DNA of 64,000 nucleotides from Diprion similis (taxonomy: Eukaryota; Arthropoda; Insecta; Hymenoptera; Diprionidae): positions 23,958,501 to 24,022,500 of the forward strand of contig NC_060112.1 in the NCBI RefSeq assembly GCF_021155765.1, in the 5' to 3' direction. The notes beneath the pieces were generated by a model. It made no database searches. It was not told the DNA's origin and saw only the letters and a program-made list of their open reading frames with translations. Shown here piece after piece: positions 1 to 13,660 of this stretch. The position numbers and the translations under genes are program-made. Each line of letters opens with the position of its first letter. The stretch's first letter is position 1.

Positions 1-2604
1 ACTAGACAGAGGGAAGAGAACGGTTGAGAAAAATAGAATTTTTGTTGTAACACCCCAACGAATGCTAATCGTATGAAAATAAATTAAAAAACAAAAACCC
101 ATGGATGATTGTTATTTTTTATAACAATGTATTCTGCTTACATGACTGCGATGAAAAATTTAGGTGCTACATGTCCAGAAAGTTAGTAAATAGCCTGAAT
201 TAATCATTTCCTGGTTTTAATTTCTTATTACAGCGATTTACGACTTGGAGCAGTGGTTTCATTTCCATAAAAATCGTCGATTATTGCTACGTCGCAGTAA
301 CGTTCAATTCCACAGTGAAATAGCATTATAACTAACAAGTCAGCTCTTGATATCAATCTACAGCCTGTCAGTTTCCTTCTACTATAAAGCATCCAAGGCG
401 ATCATGATCGTGACATAAAGAATCCATACAGATTGAACTGCATAGCCCGGCGGCACGCTTATCAGAGAGTTTATTGCGATAAGGTAAAAGTTGTAGTTCC
501 AAGCGAAATTCAACCGTGCGGTGAGTAGTAGTCGCAGCTGTCACTCCCTGGCATATAAGGTAATCGAAAAATAAAGGAAGAATGTAATCGCACGAACATT
601 GAACATGCGGAAACTTGGAATAACCATTGCAGAGAAATCTCTCTTCGTAGAAACGTGATTGACAGTGAAGTTGACGCAGCGATGTTAGCATTCCATTCGA
701 TGTATCTAGTGCAAGACCTGTAGGTAGTACAAAACCTCGGTAAAGGGTGAATGATCTGAAATCGTTGCACTGGATACATACTTTAAACGATCGAATTTTC
801 AACATGTACTTCATAATCCAATTTCTCCTCGTACAAGATTTTCAAATGCTGTAAAGAAACATGATGGATCGACAATCGACGTCGAAATAACGAAATGGTG
901 TCAGATTCTAAACTACTGTTCACACCTAAGCTCAGTCGCGATCGTAAGAAGCTTTGAGGAATAACGAAAACGTATAATATTTTCGACCACAAATATGGGC
1001 TGTGTATAGGCTCGTTCAGAGTTGCAGCATTGCTTGCCGGCTCTTGACTTGGTAACACGAATAAGCTGGAATAATAATGATAGTCGCGAGTCAAGGCCTT
1101 GTTTCTCTGCATAATGACTTCATTGTGTTGTCAACCGTGTCTGTCTTTACTCGTGACTAAAAGTATGTAGGTACCATATGTCTTGAAAATGGCATATTCC
1201 CATCGGTCGAGTGAGTAAAGATAAGCTTGATGGGTAGCCTTTAGCATTAGCTCAGCTTCAGAATATTTCTCAATTCCTCGATGATACGTTTCATGTGTAG
1301 GTATAACGAAAAGCAGCTTATACGCAGTTTGTGTAAAAGAAATTAGTCACCCCGCATCGCGTAAAGAGCAAAGAATTGCGCAGCACGATTACTAAAAGCG
1401 TACGTTGTTTAACTAACGACGTTGAATGTTTCCCCGTTTGTCGATCCGTCGATCCATCCATCCCATCCATCCATCCATGCGTTCTTCCGCCGCATATCAT
1501 TGTCAGTCAACATCAGAGAATGTAACGAGATCCGTGTACCGAGGTTCCCCAGTTACCTTAATCAGGCCAACCTTCAAGGAATCGTTAATTATAACCCATG
1601 ATTAAGTAATTTCCATTAAACATGTTCAAATTGCTGTAGGTATAATCCAAAGCGCCGACGATTCCGTTCACTCACGCAGAATTCGTTGCTTCGCAAATAA
1701 TTATATATATTCATATATACACATATACGTAACACGATTTTTTTTCTTTTTTGCGAATCGTACGCATACATATGATAAAAATCCGAATGCAGTATACAAG
1801 CAGCTCTGAGGCAGTGGACGCAGGTTACGTCAAGGCTTGTTAACGTTTCAGACGAGGTAGTTGAATCGAATAAACAACAGTATGTGTGCTTATTATACAT
1901 AATATATATATCGTAGATATAAGCTGCACCGTTAGAGCATTGATAGATTCATTAATCGAACAGCCAAGTGAACATCGGATAATTTTATGCATCGTCGATG
2001 TACAATAACTAGTTTATACTATTCACAGCTCAGGCAGTTAATTACTGATTATTCAGGCCTCGCGAATCAATTCCAATGTACTACAACTACACGCGACATT
2101 GCCGCTTCCCAAAGATTATATACTGCAGATATACATATATGTATTGGTTTCAAGTAAAGCAATTATCATACGATAAACTGCACCGATGAACAATCGGCAA
2201 GCTTACTATTGTGAATTGCTATATAAATAATGTGCCAAACTTCTACGGGAAAGCATGACCTGAAGGATGAAGAATTCAATGTAAACAATCGATCCATTCC
2301 ACAAAGTCCCGACGAGTTTCAGTATGAGAAAATTCATTCTCCCCGTCGAGCGTGTATAGAGCTGATCATGTGCACGCCTCCTCACGTTGAAAATGGCTCA
2401 AAAATGCTAATAGCTGCCGGCATGCCGGCTATTTTTAAATATCGAACAAACAGTCCATGCATTTTATGCGTTTCAACGATTTTTTTTTGGGGGGGGGGGG
2501 GGGGGCAAGTACCCAGTATTGAGAATATGAATAAAAAAAAATTCAAATTCTTCGAAAAGCATTTAAGTAAAGAAAAGAGTTACAAAGGAAGCGTTGTTGT
2601 TGTT

Positions 2605-2635
<31 letters not shown>

Positions 2636-4495
2636 GCCGTTTCGGCGAAACAACAATTTCTCGTTATTGTAATGATTCACGTTTCGGAAAACCGATTATT
2701 TCGTAATTTTAGGAATCTCTGAAATGCAGTAAATTTTAATAATGCAAAGCGATAATTCATATTTTCAAAATTTAGCCACTTCAAACTCACTTATATTACA
2801 ATATTGCAAAACAGTAAATTTTTTCCCAAAATGTTTTCTTACGCTAACGTTACTGACATCAGCCTCATATTATGATTGGACTAAAAACCCGGAGTACGCG
2901 GTTAATTTTACCCTGCAGTTTTACTGCCAGTTAATCGTAATAGGCGTTATACGTTATTTCACATGCAGGCAGGTGTGGTCATTCTGCAAAGAACGAGAAA
3001 CTTGATTTTCTCAGAAATACTGTTAGTTACACTAGGACACGGCATTTATATTATGAAAATATCCACGCAGCAAACGGCAACTAGGACATTAAGAATTTTC
3101 CTTAACAATATGGAATTTACTCAAACGAATATCTGTGGAAATTTGATTCCTACGATCGGGAAATATTTACGGAAGAATATATCCCAACATTTCCTTATTC
3201 ACTAATTTTGCAGCTATTACACCGCCATTAATCCCTGCGTAAGTATGTACTTCCATTGAAATATATACTGTGAAACTGTCATTTCCTGCTTTCATTTATT
3301 TATAGTATCACGTAGAAGAAACATATCTGCAGAGTAAAAGAGAACCAACCGCGCAAGTAAGTATCGCGATTGAATTAGAAAGTACGTACGTATTATGCTG
3401 TACGTTCAAAGTTTACTAACCCTTAACATAACTGCTGCGAGAAAGTAACGGTAATTTGATTTTCATGCCTTCTTCAAAATGATTCTTCTTGATCTTCTTC
3501 TTGAAAAAAAAAAAAATATACATATATATATATATATTTATTTATTCAAGAAAAAGTATTACAATCTAATTCCGAAGAACACAATTAATTTTGTTACGTC
3601 GTATATGTTTCTCTTCATCATCTTTCCTTTTCCTTAAATTTTTTCCTAATCGATATGTTAAGAAGACGACTATACTTTCGACGATAAATGAGCGTTAATA
3701 TCGAAGCCTCTAATTTGGACGATACAATATAATAATCGATCTAAAACAAGCCCGATGAATAAAGTTAACCGAACAACACATCAAAGTATATTATAGAATG
3801 TGAAATAATTATTTTTACCCGGATCTCACGATGTGTAATAATCCGCGCGGTGCGATCGACGATACACCCAACAAAGCGTTAAATGTACGTCAAAAATAGA
3901 CGTAAGAATAACATCGGTAGATTCAAACTGAACCTGAGCGTAATGCATTGTGCATGAAACGGAGCAGCGTGCAAGTTGAGTCGATTCGGTGAAACAGGGA
4001 ACGCGCAAACTGGCGTGCAGCAAAGTGGATAAACCTATAATACGTATTATACAGCTGCAGGCAGAGCAGAGTTGTTAGACACTAATGTAAGAGCGAGTAG
4101 CAGCGAGCGAGTGAATGAGCGCCGTGTAAGTCGTCGTGGTCGTCGCCTTGCGTTTAGTTGGCATAGCGATGGGATTTGCAGCGACCTACTTGGCGGCCCT
4201 CGACCCTGCATTGATTCGATACAATTTACAAACAAAAATAATTCTCATCAGCACCGTGTATATCATTTGTATAATATATATATATATGCTATGCACAATG
4301 GCCATTAGACCGTAGACATTTGTAAGATTATAACGGTTATTAAATCATGCCAAAACCCCTCGGGGATACAACTGAATGAGAAGCGTCCGAAAGAAACAAA
4401 GAAAGGAAAGAAACAAGTCATCGTTCTCTCTGTTACAATCTTTTGCATCACAACAACCTTACCTGGATTTACGATGCCAAAAACGGCACACCGTC
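1..4495. other. Intergenic, no supported gene
   Basis: No gene is recognised here. Two long overlapping minus-strand reading frames at 368-1112 resemble no family I know and lack clear splice or start context. A 17-G run sits at 2489-2505 and a T run near 2610-2635. A short purine-rich stretch at 4080-4130 ends in a donor-like GTGTAAGT and could be a 5' leader exon, but nothing else supports that. Confidence 0.5.
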
Positions 4496-4498
4496 TAG

Positions 4499-4734
4499 GT
4501 ACAATAATATTCGTTAACCTTACGGCTAACTTGTTTTCGGTCTCAAAACAAAACGCGACTTCGATTCTTTACAAATTATGTGACAATTAACGAGTGGCGA
4601 TGCAGCCGACGTGATAGAATCGGAAATCATCGTCTCACATAAGTCGTATTTAAATAGAATCGAACGAGCATTTTGTTTCGGACCGAAAACAAGTTAGCCG
4701 TAAGGTTGAGGCATCAACGAATATTACTTGTATC
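4499..4734. mobile_element. Hairpin MITE-like element, about 235 bp
   Basis: The two ends are inverted copies of each other. A perfect 27-nt inverted repeat lies at 4516-4542 and 4681-4707, containing the motif AACCTTACGGC. Similarity continues outward through an ACAA/GTAATATTCGTT block and inward through a TTCGATTCT block, so nearly the whole element could fold into one imperfect hairpin. No coding capacity is visible. It is either a non-autonomous fold-back DNA element or an inverted-duplication remnant. A clear target-site duplication could not be set. Confidence 0.65.
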
Positions 4735-5231
4735 TGATTGAACTCTGACTAACCCAACGCCTGCTTTCAACCAGCCAGTCAATTGTCAAAAGTTCAAATA
4801 CGTAGTTCATACGCAGATAGGTATTGCCGATTCTACAATTGCGTAAGATTTACACGCAAGGATTTTGACAAGATCGTGTAAAATTTCACACCTCATATAA
4901 TATATCATACAGATATCGACGTATATAACGTAAAAAGTGATGAAAGTTGATTTTGGGTCCATGATGCACCGCGTGGCAATGACGCGAGTTGTCCTAAGGA
5001 ACGTTTGGAGTCAAAGGTAAGCCCTTTTTCTCGTTAAAGTATTATACACAGTATAATAACAACAGTAAATCGAAACACCGGGGAGGAGTAGGAAAGAAGG
5101 ATATGTATAACGAAATACTACAGGCCGGACAATGGGACCTACGACGAATGTTGGGTCCCTTCTCGGCCCTCTTGTACGGAGTTCGAAGTGGAGAAAAGAA
5201 GTGGTCTCTTCGCCAATAACCGGTATTGCTA

Positions 5232-5279
5232 CTCTTCTCCTCCTCCTCTTCTTCTTCTTCTTCTTCTTCTTCTTCTTCT
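5232..5279 (+). repeat. CTT/CTC trinucleotide microsatellite
   Basis: A run of TCC then about ten CTT units. Its reading frames give poly-Leu/Phe on one strand and poly-Glu on the other, which accounts for the apparent long frames here. Confidence 0.9.
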
Positions 5280-6478
5280 GTTTCTCTTTTCTGTCTAGTC
5301 TGAGGCTCTGCTACGCTGGGTGGGAGGATGAAAAAAGTAGAATGTTTGTAGCGAGCGGGAGAGCCGGAGAGAGAAAAACGACGTGTAAAGAAGAGGAGGA
5401 GGGGGAGAAGGAGAGACGAGAGCCTATCGATCCTTGAAACCATACAGCCCGCAGACAACACAGAGCGATATCCGGCGATACCTGCATACATTGTGCAGCA
5501 TATATATATATGTGTGTGTGTGTGTATGTTATATATATGTTACATTTATGCAGGTACGTTTCTCGCGTATTTCCCAACTTCAACAAGTTAAAGAGAAGAC
5601 AAAAAGGTGGAGAAGGAGGAGGAAGAGGACGAGACCTGCGGTGAATTGTGTTATACACGTGCGGAGCGAGCCGAGTTGGTGATCTGGACTACAATACCTA
5701 CTACTGCACGTATGTATAAGAGGTAGGTAAACTGCATGGTGAAACAAGAAGGGATCAAGATGTGGTGAAAAGTGTGTTGAGAGGGTTGTTTCTTTTCGCC
5801 CATATTATAAAAGTGCACTTAAAATTCATTTGTGATCGTTGTTATCGTTTTTATCTTGACTCTTTTTTTCTGCATATCTCAAACAGTGCCTCCAGCAAAG
5901 GTTTAGTAATTAATATTATAAAAAATCATCATCACGCATGGACATCGGTTTAAGACAAAACTCAACGATGACTATTATGTATGTACATATATAAGTAGGC
6001 CGATATCCTATCTTCGCTGATAGTCATAAATAGAGTTTGATGAATATAAGAAGACCAATAACAACTCGGGGCTTAGACTAATGGGAATTTTGTGTTGTTG
6101 ATGCACTAATTGCACTGACGAACGTGTTCCTATCTTTATTATTCCTTCGACCAATACTGTCGAAAAGAAATGAAAAAACACCAATTGCAGTCAGTGTTTC
6201 AGGCCATCCTTGTGTAACGCCGGCAACGAATTCCGAGCACAGGATTTATTAACTGAGAGAAACTGCATCACTGATTCGTCATAAAAGATGCATCCACGCC
6301 ACGAAAAAGAAGTCATCCTCGTGTAAATTCATCAGTTTGATAATAAAACCGCGCCCTACATATGCTCAAACCACTGAAACGCCCGCGCAGCTCACGTTTT
6401 TTTCTTAATTCTTCTCCTTTTTCCCCGTCATTCATTGTGAAACTTGCCACAAAGTATAAATAAGCAACGTGGTTCTCA

Positions 6479-6479
6479 T

Positions 6480-6510
<31 letters not shown>

Positions 6511-6543
6511 ATCTCCCCCTCTCCCTGTCTTTCTCTCTCTCAC
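6479..6543 (+). repeat. CT dinucleotide microsatellite
   Basis: Interrupted CT/TC repeat of about 65 bp. Confidence 0.9.
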
Positions 6544-6965
6544 TCGTACGTATAAAACGTACATGTGACCATAAACAGGAAAGCGGTTCACGCAAACGGA
6601 AACCATACACAATACTATACGCTATCAGCAACGCTAGTATATGCAAAACGTGGCGGTTACGTGTGCGTAAATAAAATGTGTGATACTTGTATATAGGGGA
6701 GGGGTGGGCAGAACGGGGTAGGGGACGGGGGGCAAAATGGGGTACCCTTAAAACTTCATAAAAATATTTTATTTTTCAAAACATTCTTTAAATAGTCAAA
6801 AATGGCTTCTATAAACATTGTTGAGCATTATTATGAATTTTCAAAAAAATTTTGTTTTTCCCCGACGTCTGAAAGTCATTTTTATTTTCTTTGGTTACAA
6901 TAAAAAAAAAAAACGCTTTACCTTATTAGAGTCCTCGAAAACCAAGTATTTCCTTAGGTATCTCC

Positions 6966-7011
6966 TTTGCCTTGCCTTGCCTTGCCTTGCCTTGCCCCCC
7001 CCCCCCCCCCC
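6966..7011 (+). repeat. CCTTG minisatellite plus 17-C run
   Basis: About six CCTTG units run directly into a C homopolymer at 6995-7011, followed by TCG and another short C run. Confidence 0.85.
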
Positions 7012-8287
7012 TCGCCCCCCAAAAAACATGCATACTAACGTATATGAAAGCGTGTTAAACGATGATGCGGGTATATTGAATCGAAATAATGAAAAATTAC
7101 GTGTATAAGCCTGAAAATTGAATCACAAGACCGAACCATCAATAATAAAGGTCTTACAACGGAGCTCACTGCAAATGCAAGAACACATTTCAGCTGCAAT
7201 ATAATATGTATAATATAATATGTATAATATAATATATATATTATAATAAATATGTATATTATAATTGATAATGAAACGAATGAATGAAACTTTCATTCAC
7301 ACGACAAGTTTGTTCCTCTATTTTTTAAATTTATTTTTCTTTCTTTCTATTTTTTTTAATCCTTTTATAAGTTACAAAATACAGTCATCATGTAGTAAAG
7401 AAAGAATCCAGCCTCTCGGAATGTCAATTGGAACGTGTAGCTCTACCGAATCTGTATTTATACTATTGCCATTGGTCAAAGTGAACCGGTGCCCTTAATA
7501 CGATGGTTGGGTTGGACCTATTCGTTCGTGACTTGTCGCTGGTCGACCGGTTCTTGTTCGCATCTTGCGTTTAGTTTATTCCTAAAGTACTCGTATTTCT
7601 CCTCCACTTTATGATCCCCGGTATGTTTCCTTCTGAAACTCCCGGATTATCGTTCGCTCCGAGCGCTCGTACATCTTACGTTATACGTGTATAAAAAATA
7701 AAATAAAAAAAAAACACCCGCGTGAATGTAAAGTACGTGTAAATGAATAAGTAGAATATACAAAAGGCTACAACGTTATTATATACATATATATTTGCAC
7801 AAATATAATAAACAATTGTGTGTTTTAATGCTTGCAGGTATAATAATGTATGTTATATGTATTACGTATGTACCTCAGTTAATAAATAGATGTATAAAGG
7901 CCACTGACGTAACTGTATATAATATACCTGTTTCACAATGACTTATACACATAGAGAGTCATTAATTTTGAAAATTTCATTGTAAGTATTCAAAAGCATA
8001 ATATGTATATGGAGGTGCACAATTATAACTAACATCTTCTCAATTTCTGCCCTCCACCCATCTTTATCTCGTAAATTTCTACATTATAACGTATACAAAA
8101 CGTGTCTTGAGTCGTATAATCTGTTTAGAAAATTGGCAACAAACACGAGTATGCATGAATCCAATTTTCTGCCACGCCACAACGTCCGAGCAGACTTGCT
8201 GTAATGTATTTCGCACCGGTTCAATTATTCTTATGCAATTTATATAATATAGAAGTTGTAACGATCCCGATTATTCCAAGTAGCGAT

Positions 8288-8326
<39 letters not shown>
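8288..8326. repeat. AT dinucleotide microsatellite
   Basis: Alternating AT with one GT interruption. Confidence 0.9.
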
Positions 8327-8327
<1 letters not shown>

Positions 8328-8668
8328 CCTATAACGGGAGGCATCAATCGGGTCTAATGGATACACACACGAAGGTGAAAGTGAAGGTGTATATGCATAT
8401 GTATATACAACAGTAATAATAACGAAGAATAAATAATAACAACAACAACGCGACAAGAAACTCGGGAGAAGAAACATGATCTTCGATTTAAAACTCGTGC
8501 TGGAACTTTCACTGCGCGACCGACCCGCCTTACGTGTATGTCATATATGTATAAGATTACGAATGATATAAATTATATATCACATACCCATGTGTATAAT
8601 ATATTATGTAAACATATAATAAACATTAAACATAGATATGTAAATATATTTATATCATTCGTACTAAT

Positions 8669-8677
<9 letters not shown>

Positions 8678-8733
<56 letters not shown>
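8678..8733. repeat. AT microsatellite flanked by AC units
   Basis: About 28 AT units bordered on both sides by short ACAC blocks. Confidence 0.9.
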
Positions 8734-8743
<10 letters not shown>

Positions 8744-9276
8744 TACACACATGCAACGTAATCACGTGTATAATCCATTATGTACATATATTGCATAACG
8801 TAATTCGTTAATCATTCGGAATGCACAAAATGTATTCGATATAGACGTTATACACGTGTACATGCATCATACATTGAAAAAGAAAACGGTAAAAAAATAA
8901 ATAAATAAAAATAGAAAATAAAGAATTCCGTCGCAGATAAAGACGTAATATGTAAACAAAGTTAACCTCGTTTATATACGCGCATATATTATAATCTCAC
9001 GTGTATGATATTTTCGGAAGACTGACATCAACGCTGCACGTACACATATATAATAAATACAAATCTTACGCGTAGCTGTTCACAAAACGGTATTTAAGAA
9101 AAATTCCCAAAGTTTGAACCTTGAACTAACGATACGTGCAGCTGCATATACATATAACTTGAATGCGAAATAAAAAAAAACCTTTACCGTTTTGTTGTTT
9201 CGAAAAAAAAAAAAAATTTTATTTGAATTTGAATAAAAGTATAAATAAAGAATAAATGTATAACTTTTCTTTTTTA

Positions 9277-9279
<3 letters not shown>

Positions 9280-9347
<68 letters not shown>
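9280..9347. repeat. Long TA dinucleotide microsatellite
   Basis: About 34 TA units, among the longest pure dinucleotide arrays in the window. It ends in TTGCAG. Confidence 0.9.
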
Positions 9348-9349
<2 letters not shown>

Positions 9350-11649
9350 CAGGATATTTACTGCACAGCTTATCATTTGAGCTGTGAGAAATACCAGAAA
9401 ATAAGCGAGTGGAATAAAAGCGGGTTCAAAGGTCAGATCGTGAACCACGAATACCTGCCTCATACATATGTGAATAGTTACTTTTTACTCATAGCCACCA
9501 TTTTCTTTTCTGTTTTTTTTTTTTCTTAAACCACCCGTGGAGCGAGATGAAGAACAGATTTTGAGAAAAATTGAGCATTTGACGCGCATCTGCTACTATA
9601 ATATACAATATGAGTATGGGAAAAAAAAAAAAAAAAAAAAAAAATACCGCAAAGCGAATGAAATGACAAAGTAAAAACGAATTAACGTTTCTCTCGACTT
9701 TTATTATAAAGTAATTACTATTACACGTAATATGATGAAAATTAATCGATATTTGCTCGATGAAATGCAAGCATTGCCGTAATGTACGTACATACATGTA
9801 AGTATGAATGTTTGTATGCACGGTATGTATAACAAATGTTTGTTTTTTCTATCTCTTCTATTCTGCACCTGCAAAACAGTTGCGTCAATTATGATTCTTT
9901 TTCTTCTTCATCGTTAAAAAATATACGATAACGAATGTTTTTTAATCATGAACACCGCAAATTCGATACAATATTTATAAATTTTATAACGTTTTAAATC
10001 GTTGCTAAATTTCCATGTTTAGCTGTTGTACGCAAAAACTCTCAATCCCGATGCTTGAATTGGAATAGTTTATAGCTAATTGCGATATTGTGTCTGTAAA
10101 CTGGAGATCGCATCATGCGCATAAAACTGCAGGAATTAAGCTCGACGTTCAAGTTTGTTATTCGTTGATTATCATAACCATTCCAATAGTTTTGTCATGA
10201 AAAGAATTTGTGAAATCTGCGCGTTTTGTGCAGTCTATCATGGTAAAGTGCTACACGTGATTGTCAGTAGAGCTCGAAGAAAGATTTTACAAATATGGTT
10301 TAACAAGATACAATTATACAGCGGAGCTTTACTCTTCACAGCGCAATAGAATATTACATATATATGTATATACCTAAGTATAGTATATTATAGTTAAACG
10401 ATGAGTGTCTAGTTTCACAGAGAAATTCAAACACCATGCCTTTTGCTAATACGCAATAAAATCGCGCTCCTAATTTTTTTTATCCAAGTGTGTATGTATG
10501 TATACAGTTATTATGATTATAGATGCAGGAAAAGGCGATTTAATTCTGAACCGAAGAGTATGCGGTGTAGGTGTTGTACGAATAAGAAAATCGATGCTTA
10601 TCTTCCTCTTTTTTAAAGGCAAACTACATTACAGCCAGTGCCGTATTGCCGATCTCCCTCACGCTGGTGAAGATAAGATTTTTAATTTAAAATAAGGCAC
10701 GTATCAATTTTTAATTAGATATCGTCATCGCTGATTACGCCGCACGCGATTCGATGCAGAGCATGCTAACTATTATGTATATACATGTGTAACTTTGACA
10801 GTACAGAGGGTACATGTGGGTGTGCGATGTGTAACATTTAACGTGGTAATAATCGCAGCCTGCGGCACCTGATATCGATACAGCACTGTGTAAGTACTTT
10901 GCAGATTGATGACGAATTCGCAGAAAATGAATGCGAGATTTTTTCGATAATTTTTTCAAACCATTGTCCTCGGGACTTGAAATATATGATTAAAAAAAAA
11001 TCCATATATATATATATATATATATACAGTATAGCTATGATATGATTGTATAAATTTTGTAGCAGAGAATGTATATAATAAAAATAGGAGATCTGGTAAA
11101 ATTACATGTTTTTGTAGAAATTCGAAGTATTGTACAACGAACTCGTGTACATGGGTATAGCTGTAGTGTCATCGCCGAGATTACTAGTTAATTAAAAAAG
11201 TTTGCACAGAGTCAACCTCCAGCGACACGAGAGCACGAATAATTACAACTCAGAGCAGGAAAACAGCCGGATATTCGGTCGACGAATCGTTATTTAAAAC
11301 CCGGACTCCGGATTCCTAGCAAAGACACATATGGGTTTAAGTATGTCAAGATGAATTTAAATACGGAATAAAAACATATAGGTACGAGGCTTTCTCTCTT
11401 GGACAAAGGAGAACCTAAAACCGACAAACGCAGACAAGCGTGAATTCTTTATTATGTTTATTACGTGTAGAATAATATACAAGATAACGGCTTGGTGAGT
11501 AAAATACAGAAATTTAGACGAGAATTAAGAATTTCCTTCTACATACTCTAGTTAGCGGATTACAATATTTACAGGCGTTTTTACACTAGTAACAAACCCA
11601 AAAACTAAAAATTTTTCACACATAAGTGATCAATTCTAGGTATAATATA

Positions 11650-12030
11650 ACAAAACTAACTGATAGCCCGTTGCGGTTCCGCCCGTCAAGATTTTCAAAT
11701 GTATCTCGTACGAAAACTACCTATTATACTTAGTCATTATGCTCTGGCGAATTTTTTGCAGAGTTCATCAAGACCTTCAAAACTCTTAAACATAACTTTT
11801 GCTCTATCGGTAAGAGTTCCCGTTCCGACTTTGCCTCCAAATATCCTTAACCTCTAAAACTATTGATCTAGTTGTAAAAAAAATATATCCTAAAACCTGG
11901 CCAGACATTGTAGCTATCTATAGAAAAATAATAATCAAAATCGGTTCAGTAGTTCTGGAGTTATTAAACCGAACTTACGGACAGTTAAGACAGAGAGAGG
12001 TTGAATTTTATTTATACACATGTAGAGAAG
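11650..12030 (+). mobile_element. Probable 3' tail of a non-LTR (RTE/CR1-like) retrotransposon
   Basis: The stretch ends in a phrase of the type AAAATCGGTTCAGTAGTTCT followed by a GGAGTTATTAAACC-like segment and GACAGAGAGAGG, then an AT-rich tail. This style of sequence is familiar from 3' ends of insect non-LTR elements. No intact reverse transcriptase frame is present, so it would be a 5'-truncated or decayed copy. The family call rests on pattern memory only. Confidence 0.45.
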
Positions 12031-12169
12031 AGAAGAAGTGAAAAGAAAAGAAAAAGGCAGGTCTGTATAGACAGGGCTGACGATAAATAATTAAAATCGA
12101 CGATTCCCTTTCCTCTCCGCAACCGTACAAAGTATATCAATGTCCCTCTATGGATCGAAGTTTCTATTT

Positions 12170-12211
12170 GTAAGCCGGTGTCGCCCTCCGGCGTCGAGTT
12201 TCGAAAGAACC

Positions 12212-12246
<35 letters not shown>

Positions 12247-12560
12247 TTGGGCTCGGCGCCCTCGATTCGTGGCGAACGACCCTTATTGTTAGTCAAAGGC
12301 CACGGACGTGTCGGACGCCCCCGCAAGCAGAGCTTCGCTGCGCGTCGGCAGGAAGTTCATACCTATAGGATGGAAATCGGGGGCGCTGAGGACGCAATTC
12401 GGTTGACAAAACAGGGTCGCCCGACACATCCGTGGGCGTAGGTCGGGGCACGGACGCGGCGACGCCGGTGATACCGTCGTATCTCGTCGTGCGTTTGTGA
12501 CGTCACTCGACGGGTTCACCGGAATGAATTTAGCCGCGGAGCGCCCTGCGCCGCGCTCGT
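12170..12560. promoter_or_regulatory. CpG-rich patch with full CRE palindrome
   Basis: About 390 bp is strikingly rich in CG dinucleotides compared with the surrounding AT-rich desert. It contains a 30-C homopolymer at 12214-12243 and an exact TGACGTCA (CRE/ATF site) at 12498-12505. No reading frame looks genuine; frames here are artefacts of the C run. It may be a promoter or first exon of a gene whose body is elsewhere, orientation unknown. Confidence 0.35.
12214..12243 (+). repeat. 30-C homopolymer
   Basis: Thirty consecutive C bases, the longest G/C run in the window. Confidence 0.95.
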
Positions 12561-12599
12561 CGTTTGAATGCATCGATATAAGCGACACGATGTATGTAG

Positions 12600-12630
<31 letters not shown>

Positions 12631-12632
12631 TA
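12600..12632 (+). repeat. TATG tetranucleotide microsatellite
   Basis: About eight TATG units. Confidence 0.9.
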
Positions 12633-12863
12633 GTGAATACGTTATACAGTTTGTCTATTAGGTTACGTCGCACCCTCATTCGCAAGGGTTCCTGGGTATT
12701 TCGAAACTCTATAAATATTGTATAATGCTTGAAAACGTTAGGAGTGAGATGATTTGTATACATCATTGTATACTGCTGTAATCATAGTACCGAAGCGTAA
12801 ATCTAATGTTTTTTTTTATATCACGTTGTTCTTTGTACTTCCGACTAAAACTGAATATAGAAT

Positions 12864-12897
<34 letters not shown>

Positions 12898-13278
12898 TAC
12901 CGAATAACCCTCGGATCGTTTACAAGATTTATTTATGATGGTTTATATAAAACCGTTATGAATTGGATTTATTTAAAGGCTCGTACTTTTTTTTTATTTG
13001 TTTACATCCAAGTAACACGTGAGACTATAAAACTTGAATAAAAAAATCTCATCAGCTTTCATGTCATGAGTAAAGAAAATTTATAAGAACTGTCGAATAT
13101 TCGTTGAAAAGTTTGTTTATTTATAATGACAAAAATTAAGAAAACCCAATTTCTCGGAACTGTTTATTTTTCCACATATTCTGACGAGCGAAGAATTGTT
13201 TAGAAATTGGAGAAATTTTTATTTCATCTTCCTTATACTTCCTTAAACCGAAGGAAATTAAAATATATTGAAATTGAA

Positions 13279-13304
13279 GGGGGGGGGGGGGGGGGGGGGG
13301 GGGG
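13279..13304 (+). repeat. 26-G homopolymer
   Basis: Twenty-six consecutive G bases in AT-rich flanks. Confidence 0.95.
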
Positions 13305-13626
13305 TTGAAACATTAAAAGAAAACGGCAAAACAATCTCACGCCATTGTGTAACATAAAATGGCGGTATAACAATCGAACTGCCGACTGGGATACGGATGT
13401 GAATAATAATAACGGCCGTTCGCCCCCATCCGTTCGTCAAAACACTGTTGCGTGTACCTATACACGCATCATGTTTACACACGAATAATGCGTGAGATGA
13501 AACACGCTATCCCTATGTTCTGTTATACATCGAGAGCTGCCTTCTGCCTACTACTCTCATTGCGAGCCTAAAATCCATGAAGCAACGTTCCGACCGTCAG
13601 AGAATTATTATACATATATACCACAT

Positions 13627-13660
13627 CTCTCTTCCTCTCTCTCTCTCTCTCTCTCTCTCG
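13627..13660 (+). repeat. CT dinucleotide microsatellite
   Basis: CT repeat with a CC interruption at the start. Confidence 0.9.

Larger units (their letters stand above)
4735..11640. other. Gene-free, microsatellite-rich interval
   Basis: No gene is supported. The interval holds many simple repeats, listed separately, and AT-rich single-copy DNA. Long reading frames around 5040-5680 arise from the CTT and purine tracts and are not credible genes. A possible exon at 9353-9469, beginning straight after TTGCAG at the end of a TA repeat, is treated as a finding only. Confidence 0.5.

Noticed and set aside
368-1112. Two long minus-strand reading frames (148 and 109 codons)
   Set aside because: They overlap in different frames, have no recognisable domain and no convincing splice joining. 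Frames of this size also occur in the repeat regions of this window.
5042-5682. Overlapping frames of 80-149 codons on both strands
   Set aside because: Created by the CTT/GAA tract and neighbouring purine-rich sequence; composition is poly-Leu/Glu/Arg.
12012-12588. Frames of 87-104 codons around the C homopolymer
   Set aside because: Poly-Pro/Gly from the 30-C run; no domain or start context.
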